Shown piece after piece: positions 20,137 through 32,325 of a DNA stretch of 64,000 bases; position 1 is the stretch's first letter; the number at the start of each line of letters is the position of its first letter. Origin of the DNA: Anodontia alba. Its lineage: Eukaryota > Mollusca > Bivalvia > Lucinida > Lucinidae. The notes beneath the pieces are model-generated. The model had not been told where the DNA came from. It ran no database searches and saw nothing but the letters and a program-made list of their open reading frames with translations. Location: the NCBI GenBank assembly GCA_964016985.1, contig OZ024835.1:1805501-1869500 (forward strand), given 5' to 3'. Both the position numbers and the translations under genes were made by a program.

Positions 20137-20528
20137 CTATGTTCCATCCACTTTTGTCCAGATTTGGAAGGTCTGGGTTGTTTTCGTGTGAGTGTATCCA
20201 AACACTTGATAGTTCACCTCTCGTACATGCATCTCAAGTGCAGAACGACATGGTGGTAGCAAGCTCATGTCCATGCCATTTGAAATATCCAATACTTTTA
20301 TATGACTTTGATACTTCTTTAGAAACATGTCGTTCCTCAACTTCTTTACAATGGTGTAAGTTGCACCACCATAAATAGCACACGTGAGTGCGTCCATGTC
20401 ACTGATAAGGGCCTCAGAATAGTATTGCTCGTGTCCTACCCTGATTAGAGTTTGGACAAACGGGTGATTTTTCTCTATCAGTTTGATGATACTGCGCCGA
20501 TGCAGAAGTTTATCATGCTTTCTCTATT
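20137..20528 (-). pseudogene. Remnant of a transposon-associated ORF
   Basis: An open stretch of about 130 codons without a clear start reads HDKLLHRRSIIKLIEKNHPF ... DALTCAIYG ... LRNDMFLKKY ... LPPCRSALEMHVREVNYQVF. The DALTC...LPPxxxxLxxHxxRxNYQ arrangement resembles a recurrent uncharacterised protein of invertebrate and fish genomes found with repeats. A stop lies just upstream. Function unknown. Confidence 0.5.
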
Positions 20529-20680
20529 TTACCGTCTTTGTCCTAAATATCCAAACACATTACTCCTCACCCTGCTTACCATACTTATATCATCATAGAG
20601 AGATGTTTTATTTTCCTTTGGGAGCATGAAGATCATTCTGGTTACTTTGAAAATCGAATACTGCAGCCTCGCAATCCACT

Positions 20681-20706
20681 CATATATATATATATATATA
20701 TATATA
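20681..20706. repeat. (TA)n microsatellite
   Basis: Thirteen AT dinucleotides. Confidence 0.95.
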
Positions 20707-20859
20707 GAAGAGACTTAATAAAACCGAGTCTCCGATTTTCGTTCTTTTGTGTGTTCTTTGTTTTGAAAGGCAACTTTTTAGAGTTTTATTCCTCTAAACT
20801 TAATAGAACAAATTGATTTGAGCCCCTGGTGATGTATCTAATAATGTGGTGGTTGAACT

Positions 20860-20925
20860 GCAAACAGTGCATGCCCTGATTAGACGCCGCGTTCTGTGGC
20901 GTCTGATCTGGGTCTACACTGTTTG
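20860..20925. repeat. 66-bp inverted repeat (GCAAACAGTG...CACTGTTTG)
   Basis: Arms with inner GACGCCGCGTTCTGTGGCGTC hairpin. Similar units: 28687-28757, 28787-28843, 28930-28990, 44838-44890, 45333-45389 and 46567-46625. Confidence 0.75.
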
Positions 20926-20999
20926 GTTCCACGTGTCTATCTGAATATCTGTGATAAATACTGTAATGCGTATGTCTGAAACACATGGCGGGACTGTTA

Positions 21000-21108
21000 T
21001 GGTCAAATGGTTATGGTCGTCGCTATAGATGTGCCAAATATATCTTATTCCATGTGCCACCAGTGAAATCTAAACACCACAAGGCTTTTTCGTTTTGGTC
21101 ACATTTTT

Positions 21109-21147
<39 letters not shown>

Positions 21148-22100
21148 CTGGCATTGTGCAGTCTCGTCAGGACTTGGAGTTTTGCTACCTTTGTAATATT
21201 GGCAGCAGCTAGATAGTTTAGTCTAAGCTCAGACTGTCTGTTGTTTTGACAAAGTGCACAGTCGACAAAAAAGACTCCTGGATGAAATGCCCTTAAGACA
21301 AAATGATTCAGTGAACGAAGTGTCGTTCGACGAAGGTCGTTCATCGGTCATGGGTGTTAATGTTAGAAGCTCAATTGACACAACAAGGCGTTCACATCAA
21401 AGATAAATTGTTGTTAATTAGTTTCAAATTACCTCGCCTGACGGCTCAAATAAGACCAATCAACAACCTAAATTACAGTTATTTAGACATACGGTATTGT
21501 AAACACGGATGTCTGCCGACTTTATTCTTCTGAATACACCAAATTAACAATATGTGAGGCATTTTGTCTGTTCTAAGTGTTTTGATTGTAATTTAATTAA
21601 AACACGTACAGGTTTTCAGCAACTAATTAATCACAGTCTTGCCTGTGTTGATTTTGATAGGGATGTTAATCAACCTATGCACTCCAGAATGTATTGCCGG
21701 ATTTCCCAAAAATTACAAAAACACTGTTCTACACTTGTCTATGTTCCAGACTATTTATCTAACAACACTACTATCTCAGCCTTCTATACCTAGTAATTGA
21801 CTCCTGCAGTGAATTCTGGGAGTTGACAATTCACAGTTTGTTGCTTTAGAAGGTAAATTATTCTCCCTTAGAAGACAGAACAAATATTATGAACCACAGA
21901 CACACATACGCACACACGCACATACGCACGCACACACTCAGGTTTTTACATGTTTTAAAGCTTACGCTAGGAGCCTGAAATACAAAACTGTACTGAAACT
22001 ACAACACTTCCCTATAATAATACTTATTCCGATTCCCAGTGTTATTGTACTATAAACTGACCTTTCTACAACAGCCACTCCTACAACAGCCGGTCATTTG
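21000..22100. other. Intergenic DNA, no gene recognised
   Basis: Contains (AG)n(ACAG)n at 21112-21147 and (CA)n-rich sequence at 21899-21940. A 79-codon frame (21554-21793) has no recognisable motif. Confidence 0.4.
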
Positions 22101-22132
22101 TTCCCTAGGGCGGCTGTTGTAGAGATGTTGCA

Positions 22133-22490
22133 TTGTACTTGAACAGTTTAACAACATTAATTCCTTTCACAATATTAGGGTATGGTTTAGGATATCATTT
22201 CATAAATTTGTATGGTGAAAGTTACATGAACAATTTACACGATAAAATATATGTACACATTAACCTCCTTATAACACGGTCCATTAACCTCTTTATAACA
22301 CGGTTCGTTATAACACGGTTTTGGATACAACACGGTTCAAAGAGGGATCCCAGCAATGTATAGATTATATAGAAAAATGACCATAAATGGTCATTTTTCT
22401 ATATAATCTATACATTTTTGTTTGGATATAACACGGTTGTATAACTAACACGGTTTATGCTTTGGACCCCAATAATAATGTTATAAAGAG
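22133..22490. repeat. AACACGGTT repeat with 56-bp palindrome, copy 2
   Basis: Several copies of TTATAACACGGTT surround a hairpin at 22358-22413 (GTATAGATTATATAGAAAAA and complement). It matches the copy at 11.0 kb in inverse orientation. Confidence 0.75.
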
Positions 22491-22740
22491 GTTGTGATGT
22501 AATAAGAGTTGTCAGAAGATCTGACTGTAGTCCTGCTACAGTGCTGTCAGAGGAGAAAGAAATTTTAATACCTGGAAACTGGAGACAGCAAAAAATAAAA
22601 AAAAAAGTAGAAATAACGGAAAAAATTAGAGAACCAAAATGGTCCTGTATCACTTGAGCACCAGACATAAACACTGGGACGGGGCCATTTTGTACCCCAG
22701 TCCTGTAATTTGAACAAGTCACCTCAATACTAATACTTTA

Positions 22741-23830
22741 AATGAAGTTTCGAGCCCATTGACTTTTCGGTTCAGGAGAAGAAGTTCGAAATAAATTTTT
22801 GATCGGAAAGCTTTTAACTGTTTTGTATCAACATGTCATTCCGATATTTCCTATCAAGTCTAGAGTAAGTTGGTTCAAAATTCAGTTTTAGTCGGATTTC
22901 CGATCAAAACAATTTTAGCTAGCTTTTATTTACTATATATATATATAGTCACCCCGATACTTCCAAAAAAAATTCGAGTCCACTGGCCTTTCGGCTCGGG
23001 AGAAGAAGTTAAAACTAGATTTTTAAGATCATATTGGATTTCTGATCGAAACGATTTTATTAATTTTTGATCGGCAAGTCGCACTGATACTTCCTACTTA
23101 ATTTCGAGTCATTTGGCCTTTCGGTTCAGGAGAAGAATTTCAAAACAGAGTTTCAAAATGGCAGCTGTGGCGACGATCTTGGATTTCCGATCTCAACTAT
23201 TTTAAATATTTTTATCTACAAGTCATCTTGATACTTCGAATGAAAGTTCGAGTCGATTGGCGCTTCGGTTAAGGAGAAGAAGTTCAAAATAATTTTCAAA
23301 ATAACGGAGCCGCGGTCATCTTGGATTTGCAATCGGAACTGTTTCTGCTCTTTTTTTTTTTTCTTTTTTTTGTGTACGTGTCATCCCGATACTTTCCAAC
23401 AAATTTTGAGTCAGTTTGCTTTTCGATTCAGGAGAAGAAGTTCAAAATATATTTTCAAAACGGTGGCCGTGGCGATCATCTTGGATTTCCGCTGTCCTTA
23501 TCTACAGGTCACCCCGATACGTCCTACCAAGGTTCGAGTCAGCTGGGCTGTCAGTTCAAAGGAAGAAGTTCAAAATATGTTTTCAAGATTGCAACGTGGT
23601 AGCCATCTTGGATTTTTGATCGGAACAAATTCTGTTGTTTTTTTTATCTACAAGTCGCTCCGATACTCCCTTTCTTTCTGGGCAATCGGCCTTTCCATTC
23701 AGAAGAAGTTCCAAAGAGATTTTTAAGATGGCAGCCATCTTGGGTATCAGAGCGGAACAATTTAAGCTATTTTTGACCTACGAGTTGTGGTTTATTTGTA
23801 CAGGTGAAGAAATTCGAGTGGTTCAGTCCT
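22741..23830. repeat. Divergent satellite, block 1
   Basis: About seven units of ~130-160 bp carry in order TTTCGGTTCAGGAGAAGAAG, a CAAAATGGC...CATCTTGGATTT part, TCTACAAGTCACCCCGATAC and TTCGAGTC. Some units lack the middle part. No frame is kept across units. Confidence 0.88.
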
Positions 23831-23959
23831 GCTTGATTTCCAGTTGTCCGCATTTTCAACATGGCCATTTACACTTTTGCGGTGGCCTGTTGTCCGTCGT
23901 CCGTCGCCCGTCCGTCCGCCGTCAACTTTTTCACATTTTCGACATCTCCACCAGAATCC

Positions 23960-25615
23960 CAGAATCGTAAGTCAAACTGAGCTGAAACTTGGGATGGGGG
24001 CCGGGGGTGGGAGGGGGGGGGGCGTGCGGGCCAATGGGACTACATGGAGATTCAGAATTGCTAAAATTGTTCCATTCGGATATCCAAGATAGCCGCCATG
24101 GCGGCCATCTTCAAAATCTTCAATTAACATCTCCTCCCGAACGGTAAGTTTGATTAAACCGAAATTTGACGGGAGGCAGAGGGGAGACATGGAAATTCAG
24201 AATTGCTAAAATCGTTTCGTTCCGATATCTGATGGACACAATGGCGACCATCTTGTAAATTCTTCAAACGATATCTCCTGCCATACCGTAAGTTGGACTG
24301 AGCCGAAATTTGATTGGAGGCATCAATGCGATGCAAATTCAGAATTATTAAAATCGTTCCGATATTGAAGATGGCCGCCAACTTGAAAATATTAAAACGA
24401 CATCTGCTCCCGAAACTTGGTCGGAGGCATTGAGGAGACATGGATATTCAGAATTGCTAAATCGTTCCGTTTCGATGTCAAAAATGGCCACGGCGACCAT
24501 CTTGAAATTCTTCAAACGACATCTCCTTCCATATATACCATATTGGATTTAGCCGAAACTTGATGGTAGGCATCAGAGCGATATAGAGTCTTAAAAATTG
24601 CTAAAATCATTCTGTTCCAACATTCAAGATGGCCGCCACAGCGGCCGTCTTGAAAATCTTCAAACCACACCTGTTCCTGAATGGTAAGTCGGTTTAAGCC
24701 AAAACTTTGTGGGAGGCACTGGTGGAGATTCAGAATTGCAAAAAAAAAAAAAAAAAAAAAGAACCCCCCCCCCCCCAAAAAAAAAAGACACTTTGTTACG
24801 ATATCCAAGATGGCCACGACGACCATCTTGAAAGTCTTCAATTGTTATCTGCTACCGAACGGTAAGTCGGATTGAGCCGAAACTTGGTGGAAGGCATTGG
24901 GGCAACGTGGAAATTTAGAAATGCTAAAGTCATTCCGTTCCGATATCAAAGATAGCCACCACAGCGGCCATCTTGAAATCTTCAAACCACATCTGCCCCA
25001 GAAGTTGGATTGAGCTGAAAGTTGGTGGGAGGCATTGGAGAGATATGGACATTCAGAATTGTTAAAATCTTACAGTTCCAATAACCAAAACGAGTGCCCT
25101 GTCAGCCATTTTGAAATTCTTCAAACGACCTCTGCCAAATCATACACAGGATTGAGCTGAAAGTTGATGGTAGGCATTGGGGTGTTATGGTGATTCAGAA
25201 TTGTTAAAATCGTTCATACCTCAGATGGCCGATGGCGGCCATCTTGAAATTCTTCAAACCACATCTCTTCCCAAATCGTTAGTCGGATTGTGCCGAAACT
25301 TGATAGGAGGCATTGGAGTGACATGAAGATTCAGAATTGCCAATATCCAAGATAGCGGCCATCTTAAAAGTATTTCAAACCACATCTGCTCCTGAATGGT
25401 AAGTTGTATTTAGCCAAAACATTTTTTTTTTGTGGTGGGGGGAGGGGGGCTTGGCGGGAGGGGGACGAGGAGGTTCAGAACTGCTTAAAGTGTTTCGTTC
25501 CGATATCCAGTATAGCCACCATGGCGGCCACCTTGAAACCTTAAAGAACAGCAGACTCAGAATTGCTACAGGCAATTTGATCTGATAGCCAAGATGGCCA
25601 CCATGACACAATGTA
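23960..25615. repeat. Divergent satellite, block 2 (inverted relative to block 1)
   Basis: About twelve units of ~120-160 bp with ACGGTAAGTCGGATTGAGCC, GAGGCATTGG, GATTCAGAATTGCTAAAATC, CCGATATCCAAGATGGCC and GCGGCCATCTTGAAA. It is the reverse complement of block 1 in motif order, though more diverged. A pyrimidine/purine-rich run is at 24740-24790. Confidence 0.88.
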
Positions 25616-25737
25616 ACATATCATGATCAGCCGAATACATGACAAATTTTAATTTTCGGGCAAGTAAATCTTGGCTTGACAAGTAGATTTTGATCAATTG
25701 TCTATGGAAAAGTAACAAAATTTTATATTAGTTTTCT

Positions 25738-25815
25738 TATTTCTCGAAGAAAACATGTTCTGTGGGTACTCATTAATGAGTACAGACATCATGTTTTCCT
25801 CAAGAGATAAGAGAA
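25738..25815. repeat. Decayed hairpin element (family B type)
   Basis: TTCTTATTTCTCGAAGAAAA ... GTGGGTACTCATTAATGAGTAC ... TTTTCCTCAAGAGATAAG. The stem centre has been lost. Confidence 0.6.
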
Positions 25816-25889
25816 AAGGGGCCTCTCTAAAAGGACAGAATTGGCTCCCCTTTTAGAGGAGACCGCTTGTCAGAAGAAGTTATTGTACA

Positions 25890-26168
25890 CATTACGAAAA
25901 CAAGCCTATTCAAATATATACTGAAAATTTTACCACCAAACAATGAAAATTTCCAGATAAAAATTCGGATTTTTTTCACATTTCTGCTCAAAACATAGAT
26001 TGTGGGTACTCGTTAGAACCGCCTCGCCAAGGCGGTTCTAACGAATACCCCAATCTATGTTTTTGAGCAGAAATAAGAAAAATAATGTATACCCCTGTAA
26101 ACCCCAGTTTTACTTTATAAAAGTGGGGTTTAAGGGGGTCAAAATTATATAGGTATGCTTTCGTGATC
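25890..26168. mobile_element. MITE family A
   Basis: Ends CATTACGAAAACAAGCCTAT and TATAGGTATGCTTTCGTGAT; core hairpin around CCGCCTCGCCAAGGCGG. Confidence 0.9.
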
Positions 26169-26240
26169 AGAAATGCAAACAGGAAAATATAAGTGACGAT
26201 ACCCAGGGAATATTATAACTACGAAACACAGCCGTTCCGA

Positions 26241-26520
26241 CATTTCGAAAACAAGTCTATTCAAATATATTGGAAATTTTACAACCAAAAAAGAAATATT
26301 TCTGATAAAAAATTCTAATATTTTTCATATTCCTTCTCAAAAACATAGATTGTGGGTACACGTTAGAACCGCCTTACCGAGGCGGTACTAACGAGTACCT
26401 ATAATCTATGTTTTTTTAGCAAAATAAGAAAAAATAATATATACCACTGTAAACCCCAGTTTTACTGTATAAAAGTGGGGTTTAAGGGGGTCAAAGTTAT
26501 ATAGGCATGTTTTCGTGATG
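26241..26520. mobile_element. MITE family A
   Basis: Ends CATTTCGAAAACAAGTCTAT and TATAGGCATGTTTTCGTGATG, same orientation as its neighbour 72 bp to the left. The core stem has several mismatches. Confidence 0.88.
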
Positions 26521-26657
26521 GAGGCACTAAAAAAAGGAGAGAAGAAGAACAAATAATGACAAAACAAACGTCACAACCGACGCTCAAAAGGAGAACTGAT
26601 ACAGTGAAGTTCCTTGTAAAAAGGGAGACGAATCTGCCCAGCGTATCACGTCCCACT

Positions 26658-26702
26658 TATTTATTTATTTATTTATTTATTTTGTTTTTATTTATTTATT
26701 GT
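26658..26702. repeat. (TTTA)n microsatellite
   Basis: TTTATTTATTTATTTATTTA interrupted by a GTTTT step. Confidence 0.9.
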
Positions 26703-26998
26703 TTTATGTTTTGTATGCCAGATTACAGATATGTGGACTTTCACATTTTCATTGACTGTGATCTCGAGCAAGTAATTGCTCCAACAGTGACCAACGCCAC
26801 TATTCAGTACCGTCTCTTAATCTTAAAGGTCTTTGTGGCCACACTGCTGATGTTCCTACAATACTTCTTTACCTTCCACTGCCATTCTATGCCCTGAATC
26901 GTCAATCCCCAAACCTGTCCATTCTCTGATGTTGTTTTCCCATCTCTTCTTTTGCGTTCTTCTCGTTCTTGATTCTTTCATTGTTACCTGCAAACCTT

Positions 26999-27250
26999 CA
27001 CGAAAACATGCCTATATAGTTTTGACCCACTTAAACCCCACTTTTATATAGTAAAATTGGGGTTTAAAGGGGTATATATTATTTTTCTTATTTCTGTTCA
27101 AACCATAAATTGTGGGTACTCGTTAGAACCGCCTCTACGATTTATGTTCTGAGAAGAGATATAAAAAATATCAGATTTTTTTTATCTGAAAATTTTCATT
27201 TTTTAGTGGTAAAATAGTTGGTATTTTTGAATAGGCGTGTTTTCGTAATG
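26999..27250. mobile_element. MITE family A, deletion in core
   Basis: Ends CACGAAAACATGCCTATATA and GAATAGGCGTGTTTTCGTAATG. The right half of the central hairpin is missing (CCGCCTCTACGATTTATG). Confidence 0.85.
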
Positions 27251-27846
27251 AAGTATCTTCCTTATATTTTTTTACTTTCCTACTGACAGTTCCAAGGCGG
27301 TTCTTCTGTTACAATTCTTCTTTATTTGTGCGCCTGTGATTTTAAGTTTGGCGTTTATTCTGTCCTTATTTGTTCTTCATCTCTCCTCCTTTTGGTGCCC
27401 CTGGAGGGCCGTGCATCTTCACTGACATTTCATTTCCTGGGTATCTTCAATTATATTTTGCAATTCTTCTAGTCTTTGTTTTGTGCGTCTCTGGTTTCAT
27501 ATGTAGTGTTTGTTTTGTCATCTGTTTGTTCATCGTCTCTCCTTCTTTTAATGCCTATATATAGAGAGGCTGTTATTTTTCTCGATAACTTCACTTATAT
27601 CTTTGAACTTGTCAGAGGATCTTGAGGTGTGACCATACCATCTGTTTCCGCACCTTAACCCAATTAAGGCTGAATAAACTCCAAACTTTATATTGAAATA
27701 GTCGAATTTCAATGTTAGGTATGTCAGGCTATGTGACTTAGATATTCCTGGAAAAAATGACTAGACCATTTGCAAGCAGCGGAGATCCTGACAAGACGTC
27801 GCATTCTGCGCTATTTGCCAATAACCGTTTGAGATTGAAGTGTTAA

Positions 27847-27938
27847 CCCAGCAGACACATGACGTCTATACAACGTCGCATCAACGTCGATGCATCGACG
27901 TTGAGACGACGTTGTAGAAACGTCATGTGCCCGGTGGG
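27847..27938. mobile_element. Palindromic MITE family F (CCCAGCAGACACATGACGT)
   Basis: Near-complete 92-bp palindrome with arms CATGACGT...CAACGTCG meeting at TCGATGCATCGA. Partner copies: 55489-55596 and 50904-50989; half copies near 45.2, 46.4 and 48.75 kb. Confidence 0.85.
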
Positions 27939-27961
27939 AACTATGGTTACCTAGGAGATCG

Positions 27962-28135
27962 TCATGCACCCTGTATTGCATCGCGGATCCTGTTGCGGAC
28001 TTCCTTATTCTTTATATGGTCTTTGTAGGAGATATTCTGAAGTCTCCGATAGCATCTCATTTCAAGACCTTTGATTCTTTTTTCAAGTTCTGCTGTAAGG
28101 GTCGTGGCACAGGCATAATAGAAGACAGATAAAAT
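27962..28135 (-). pseudogene. Non-LTR retrotransposon fragment (post-RT region)
   Basis: The minus strand reads YACATTLTAELEKRIKGLEM then RCYRRLQNISYKDHIKNKEV then RNRIRDAI before a stop. This is the TLTAELEKRIQALEMRCYRK-type block that follows the reverse transcriptase in common invertebrate LINEs. Only about 57 codons remain. Confidence 0.8.
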
Positions 28136-28139
28136 CAAA

Positions 28140-29430
28140 GTACTGGAAGTACTGAGAGGCGGGCAATTAGCTCACAATTATTTTTACTTTCCAGTGCTTT
28201 TGCAAAGGAGCCAACCTTTGAAATTTGATTTCGTATCAAACGGGCTCCGGAAAGATGGCATTTGCTGCCGATGGGCAAGTACTTTTGGTTCTAGTGACAT
28301 CTGCTGAATTCCTAAGGGTATTTTTTTCCTGCAAAGCGTCTATTTTTAATGAGGGAATTAAACCACATGGAGAATGTAGGGACTTTGTTACAAAGACATA
28401 GTTTCCCTTTTTAGCTGTGGGGATACACTACTTTTGTTTTTACCTCCCTGTTAATGAATTATCCGACTAATCCGACTGGTTTTCAGTCATTCACCGCAGA
28501 ACATTGCACAACTTGTTTTACCATGAAATCTTCATTTCCACATTTTGGAAAAGTTAGCTTTCCAAACAAGAATGTACCACAATTTTGCGATGTTGGATAA
28601 CAAACAATCACAGATCCATTTTAAATTTAAGTAGTGTCAGAGTTGTTTTATTTGTTGTAAGCTGTACAAAAATTCATGTAGATTAAGCAAACAGTGACTA
28701 CCCTGGTCAGTCGCCGCACTAATTCTGCGGCGTCTTATCTGGGTTTACACTGATTGCCAATCCCAAAAGTACCTAATTTGGACGCAAATAGTGGTGACCC
28801 TGATCGGTGTTCTGATCTGAGTCTACACCGTTTGCAAATGTCCGCAAAATGCTTTTGGACAGAACTATTTTAAATTTAGGGGGTGTCAGTCTTGTTTTGT
28901 TTGATGTAAGTTTGCAAAACAAAATCATGCACTGTAAATGAACAGTGACGCCGTGTTCTGCGGCGTCTGATCAGGGTCTACGCTCTTTGCCATAGACCAA
29001 AAAATGCCTTTGGACAGATCCATTGGACAAATTCATTTGAAAATTAAGGGGTGTCAAGTTTATTTGTTTTAAGTTTACAAAAGTTCCTGTACTTTGGCAA
29101 ACATACTTTAACAGTGTTTACCCTTAACAGACGGGTCGTTCTGCAATCTGCACTGCTGAGATATGGTTGCCCTTTCTCACAGGAAGAAACTGCGTGACCC
29201 TAACGTAGACATACAACGCTGGCCCAACGTAAGTCTGCTCGTTGGGCCATGATTGGGCCAACGTGTAGGCATTACGTTTCACCAACGTATGTCAGTATAA
29301 ATTATAATGTTTGGCCAACTTTATCCTTGTGCAATTTTAACACTGAGCAAAAGTAGGTATTTTGTATGGTGCCAACTGATATTTTGCCAGTGAAAAGGGG
29401 CTGTTCTGACAGCAAATAAACATTTGGGCA
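28140..29430. other. Intergenic DNA with three dispersed inverted-half-site repeats
   Basis: Holds AACAGTG...CACTG-type repeats at 28687-28757, 28787-28843 and 28930-28990, each followed by a similar TTTTAAATTTAAGGGGTGTC stretch. This suggests an old triplication with ~120-170 bp spacing. TTGGGCCA/AACGTTGG motifs lie near 29210-29290. No gene was recognised. Confidence 0.45.
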
Positions 29431-29439
29431 TAATTATAT

Positions 29440-29775
29440 TACAGTCGACTCTCGTTATCTCGAACTCGCTTATCTCGAATAACCGCTTATCTCGAAGTGA
29501 AAATCTGGTCCCTGTTTTAACACAGAGATCTACCAACAGGCAACAAAATATTGCGGAAAAGAGGAGAAATTGCTCCTAGGAGCAATTTCTCCTCTTTTCC
29601 ACAATATTTTCAATATATCTCTAACTTAGGAGTCATATTACATATTCATTCTGTTAAAAGTGGTAGTTCGATTAATTGTTTTCCTAATTACCGCAAATCT
29701 GATATGTCGAAGTACGGATATCTCGAAGTGTGTCATAGAGTCCCTTGGAGTTCGAGATAACGAGAGTTGACTGTA
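29440..29775. mobile_element. MITE family D (CAGTCGACTCTCGTTATCTC), copy 1
   Basis: Terminal inverted repeats of about 24 bp start at TA on both ends (TACAGTCGACTCTCG ... CGAGAGTTGACTGTA). A perfect-looking internal hairpin at about 29549-29611 (GGAAAAGAGGAGAAATTGCT and complement) is shared with copy 2. TA boundaries suggest Tc1/mariner-type mobilisation. Confidence 0.88.
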
Positions 29776-30320
29776 TATAATCGTTTTTTTTTAATTAGGG
29801 CAGCGATAATGAACTGCATGAGGCGGATATGAAAGCCTCTTATCACTGTGCAGTTATGCTGATCTGAGTCTTTGCTGGGTGCACATGTGACATTGTAGGT
29901 TTTGCTGAGCCCTGGCTCATTTGTGAGTTTGAATTCTTACAGCACAGTACTACATTTTAATGTGCTCTGGCTCATTTGCAATTTTGATATTCTTACAGCA
30001 CAGTACTATATGTTTAAGAATGTAAAACCGTATTTCATTAAAAAGTAGTACCCTTACAATAATATATATACTACTAAAAGCACGAATTAGCCTCAAAAAC
30101 TAGAAAACGGTAAAAACCTGCTACGGTTGGTTGGTTTAAACCAATAACGATATTGTTCTTATTGATAAATTTTATATTTACTTTCCGGAATTTTATTCAT
30201 TTTCCAGTCTTTTGTTGGGAAATAGACTATTAATACTTTATTCAAATTCTTCCAAAGTACCACCTATAAATAGATAACGTGCACATTGCCTCATCTAAGC
30301 ATAGACGGGTACGTATTTAT

Positions 30321-30913
30321 TTTATTGTTAGCGGTGAAATCAATGTATATCTGGTGAAAATAAAAGTGGTATCAATCACTAGTGAAATGATATCGTATCA
30401 TTTCACTATAGTGACTTATACGATTTATATTTTCACTCCTCGCTTTGGGCGACTTCGGTTTTCTTCATTGTTTCAGATGTGGATCTTACCTCCACTTCAG
30501 ATTTTTGAACACCTCTAACTGCTTTGTTTCTTAACTAAAGTATCAAGTTTTGGTATGCATTTTCTTAGTTAGAATGTAAGGAACATTTTGGTATCAAAAT
30601 TATTTCGATTTGCCGATTTTTTTTTGTCGTCTCTCCAGCGTTTCATATGTTAAGCACTGAGCGTCGACGCCATGACGTTTATGTTTTGTTTGGTGACGTT
30701 ATTTATGACGTCAGAAACGCGCATTGGCGTGTAAACAAAAAAATAAAAAGAAAATTTACTCTTTTTCAGTGAATACCATAAAATTTTTTTTTATCTCGGG
30801 TAATGAAAACATTCAAATTTTCACTCGTGCTTCGCACTCGTGAAAATACTGATGTTTTCATTACACTCGATGACAATATTTATGGTATTCACAGCAAAAG
30901 AGTAAATATCCTC
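30321..30913. mobile_element. 593-bp insertion with 7-bp target duplication TATTTAT
   Basis: TATTTAT at 30314-30320 is repeated at 30914-30920; the inverted copy B has a single TATTTAT with matching flanks. The insert contains a ~155-bp foldback (30752-30908: ATTTACTC...GTGAATACCATAAA and complement) and a short palindrome near 30387-30418. No ORF or class could be assigned. Confidence 0.8.
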
Positions 30914-31087
30914 TATTTATATGACTGAACGGTCAATATTCCCCGTGTGGCGTAATAGCCAATTTATACATTGCAGCGATGCTTTTGAAAACGACAAAGG
31001 TGTGAACCGAACGAAAGAACAAAGTACGTGAACGTAAAGGTACGAAGGAGCATTAGGGCCACTTACACTTTTATTTCTGTTGATAAT

Positions 31088-31352
31088 TATCTCGAAATTT
31101 CGACTTACTATCTCGAAATTTCGACATAATAAGTCGAAGTTTCGACTTAATAACGCGAAATTTCGACTTAATAACTCGAAATTTCGACTTAATATCTTGA
31201 AATTTCGGCTTATTATCTCGAAATTTCGACATAAGATCTCGAAATTTCGACTTAATAACTCGAAATTTCGACTTAATAACTCGAAATTTCGACTTAATAT
31301 CTTGAAATTTCGACTTATTATCTCGAAATTTCAACATGATATTTCAAGCTGA
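31088..31352. repeat. Left-arm array of self-complementary 20-21-bp units
   Basis: About thirteen units with consensus TCGAAATTTCGACTTAATAA. The TCGAAATTTCGA core is itself a palindrome. Peptide-like frames of KSKFR repeats arise on both strands from the palindromy and are not genes. Confidence 0.93.
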
Positions 31353-31849
31353 TTCTTCGTTTGCAATTCCACACCTGGTAATCTCGTAAGGGGTAGCCGC
31401 TGGTTATGCAAAATGAAGGTATTTCCAGCTATCTGGACTATGAAATACTTATTTAACATATCAAATAAGACGCACTGCAACCTACGTCTACTTTGAAATA
31501 CACAAGATGTTAAATTTCCTTAGCATTTGTTCCGGGGACCCCATTGTTTGTACTATTATTTGAAGAAAAGGCAATAAGATATGTTTATACTATACTAGTC
31601 AGTCCCCGTACATGTTATTACAACTGCGTAACTCCACGCGCAACTGGCGCTGCTGCATTAAAACCTAAAATCACTTCCAGAGAACACAAAATTGAGTTTC
31701 TCAGACATACGGTTTTAGAGTTCCAGGCCTTGCAGGCTAAGGTGCCTGATCGTCCGTCTGTCCGGCCATCTGGCCGTCTGGAGTTATCTCCCTTACTTAT
31801 ACTCTGGATGCACGCCTTATTTTTTTTATTTTATTTTTATTTTTTCATT

Positions 31850-32325
31850 ATTTTCGCATTCTTTGTTGAAAATCACTTACTAGGGAACACAAAATTGAGT
31901 TTCTTAGTCTTATGGTTTAAGAGTTATAGGCCTTGCAGGCAAAGGGCCTTATATTTCTCCTTAGGTTTGCATTCTTTGTTGAAAATCACTTACTAGGGAA
32001 CACAAAATTGAGTTTCTTAGTCTTATGGTTTAAGAGTTATAGGCCTTGCAGGCAAAGGGCCTTATATTTCTCCTTAGGTTTGCATTCTTTGCTGAAAATC
32101 ACTTACTAGGGAACACAAAACTGAGTTTCTTAGTCTTTTGGTTTAAGAGTTACAGGCCTTGCAGGCAAAGGGCCTTATATTTCTCCTTATTTTTTTTATT
32201 CTTTGTTGAAAATCACTTACTAGAGAACACATAATTGAGTTTCTTAATCTCATGGTTTAAGAGTTACTGACCTTGCAGGCAAAGAACTTTACATTTCTCA
32301 TTATTTTTGGATTCTTTGTTAACTA
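31850..32325. repeat. 113-bp tandem repeat in element core
   Basis: Four units begin at 31871, 31984, 32097 and 32211 (AATCACTTACTAGGGAACAC). A more diverged unit is at about 31668. The unit length is not a multiple of three, and frames through it are not conserved. Confidence 0.9.

Noticed and set aside
22741..25615. CRISPR-like or coding interpretation of the regular array
   Set aside because: Units are 120-160 bp, strongly diverged and arranged in two inverted blocks in a eukaryotic genome; no conserved frame.
31544..32234. Frames of 150 and 62 codons through the core of the 2.3-kb element
   Set aside because: They run through a 113-bp tandem repeat, which is not a multiple of three, so the same bases are read in different phases; no motif.
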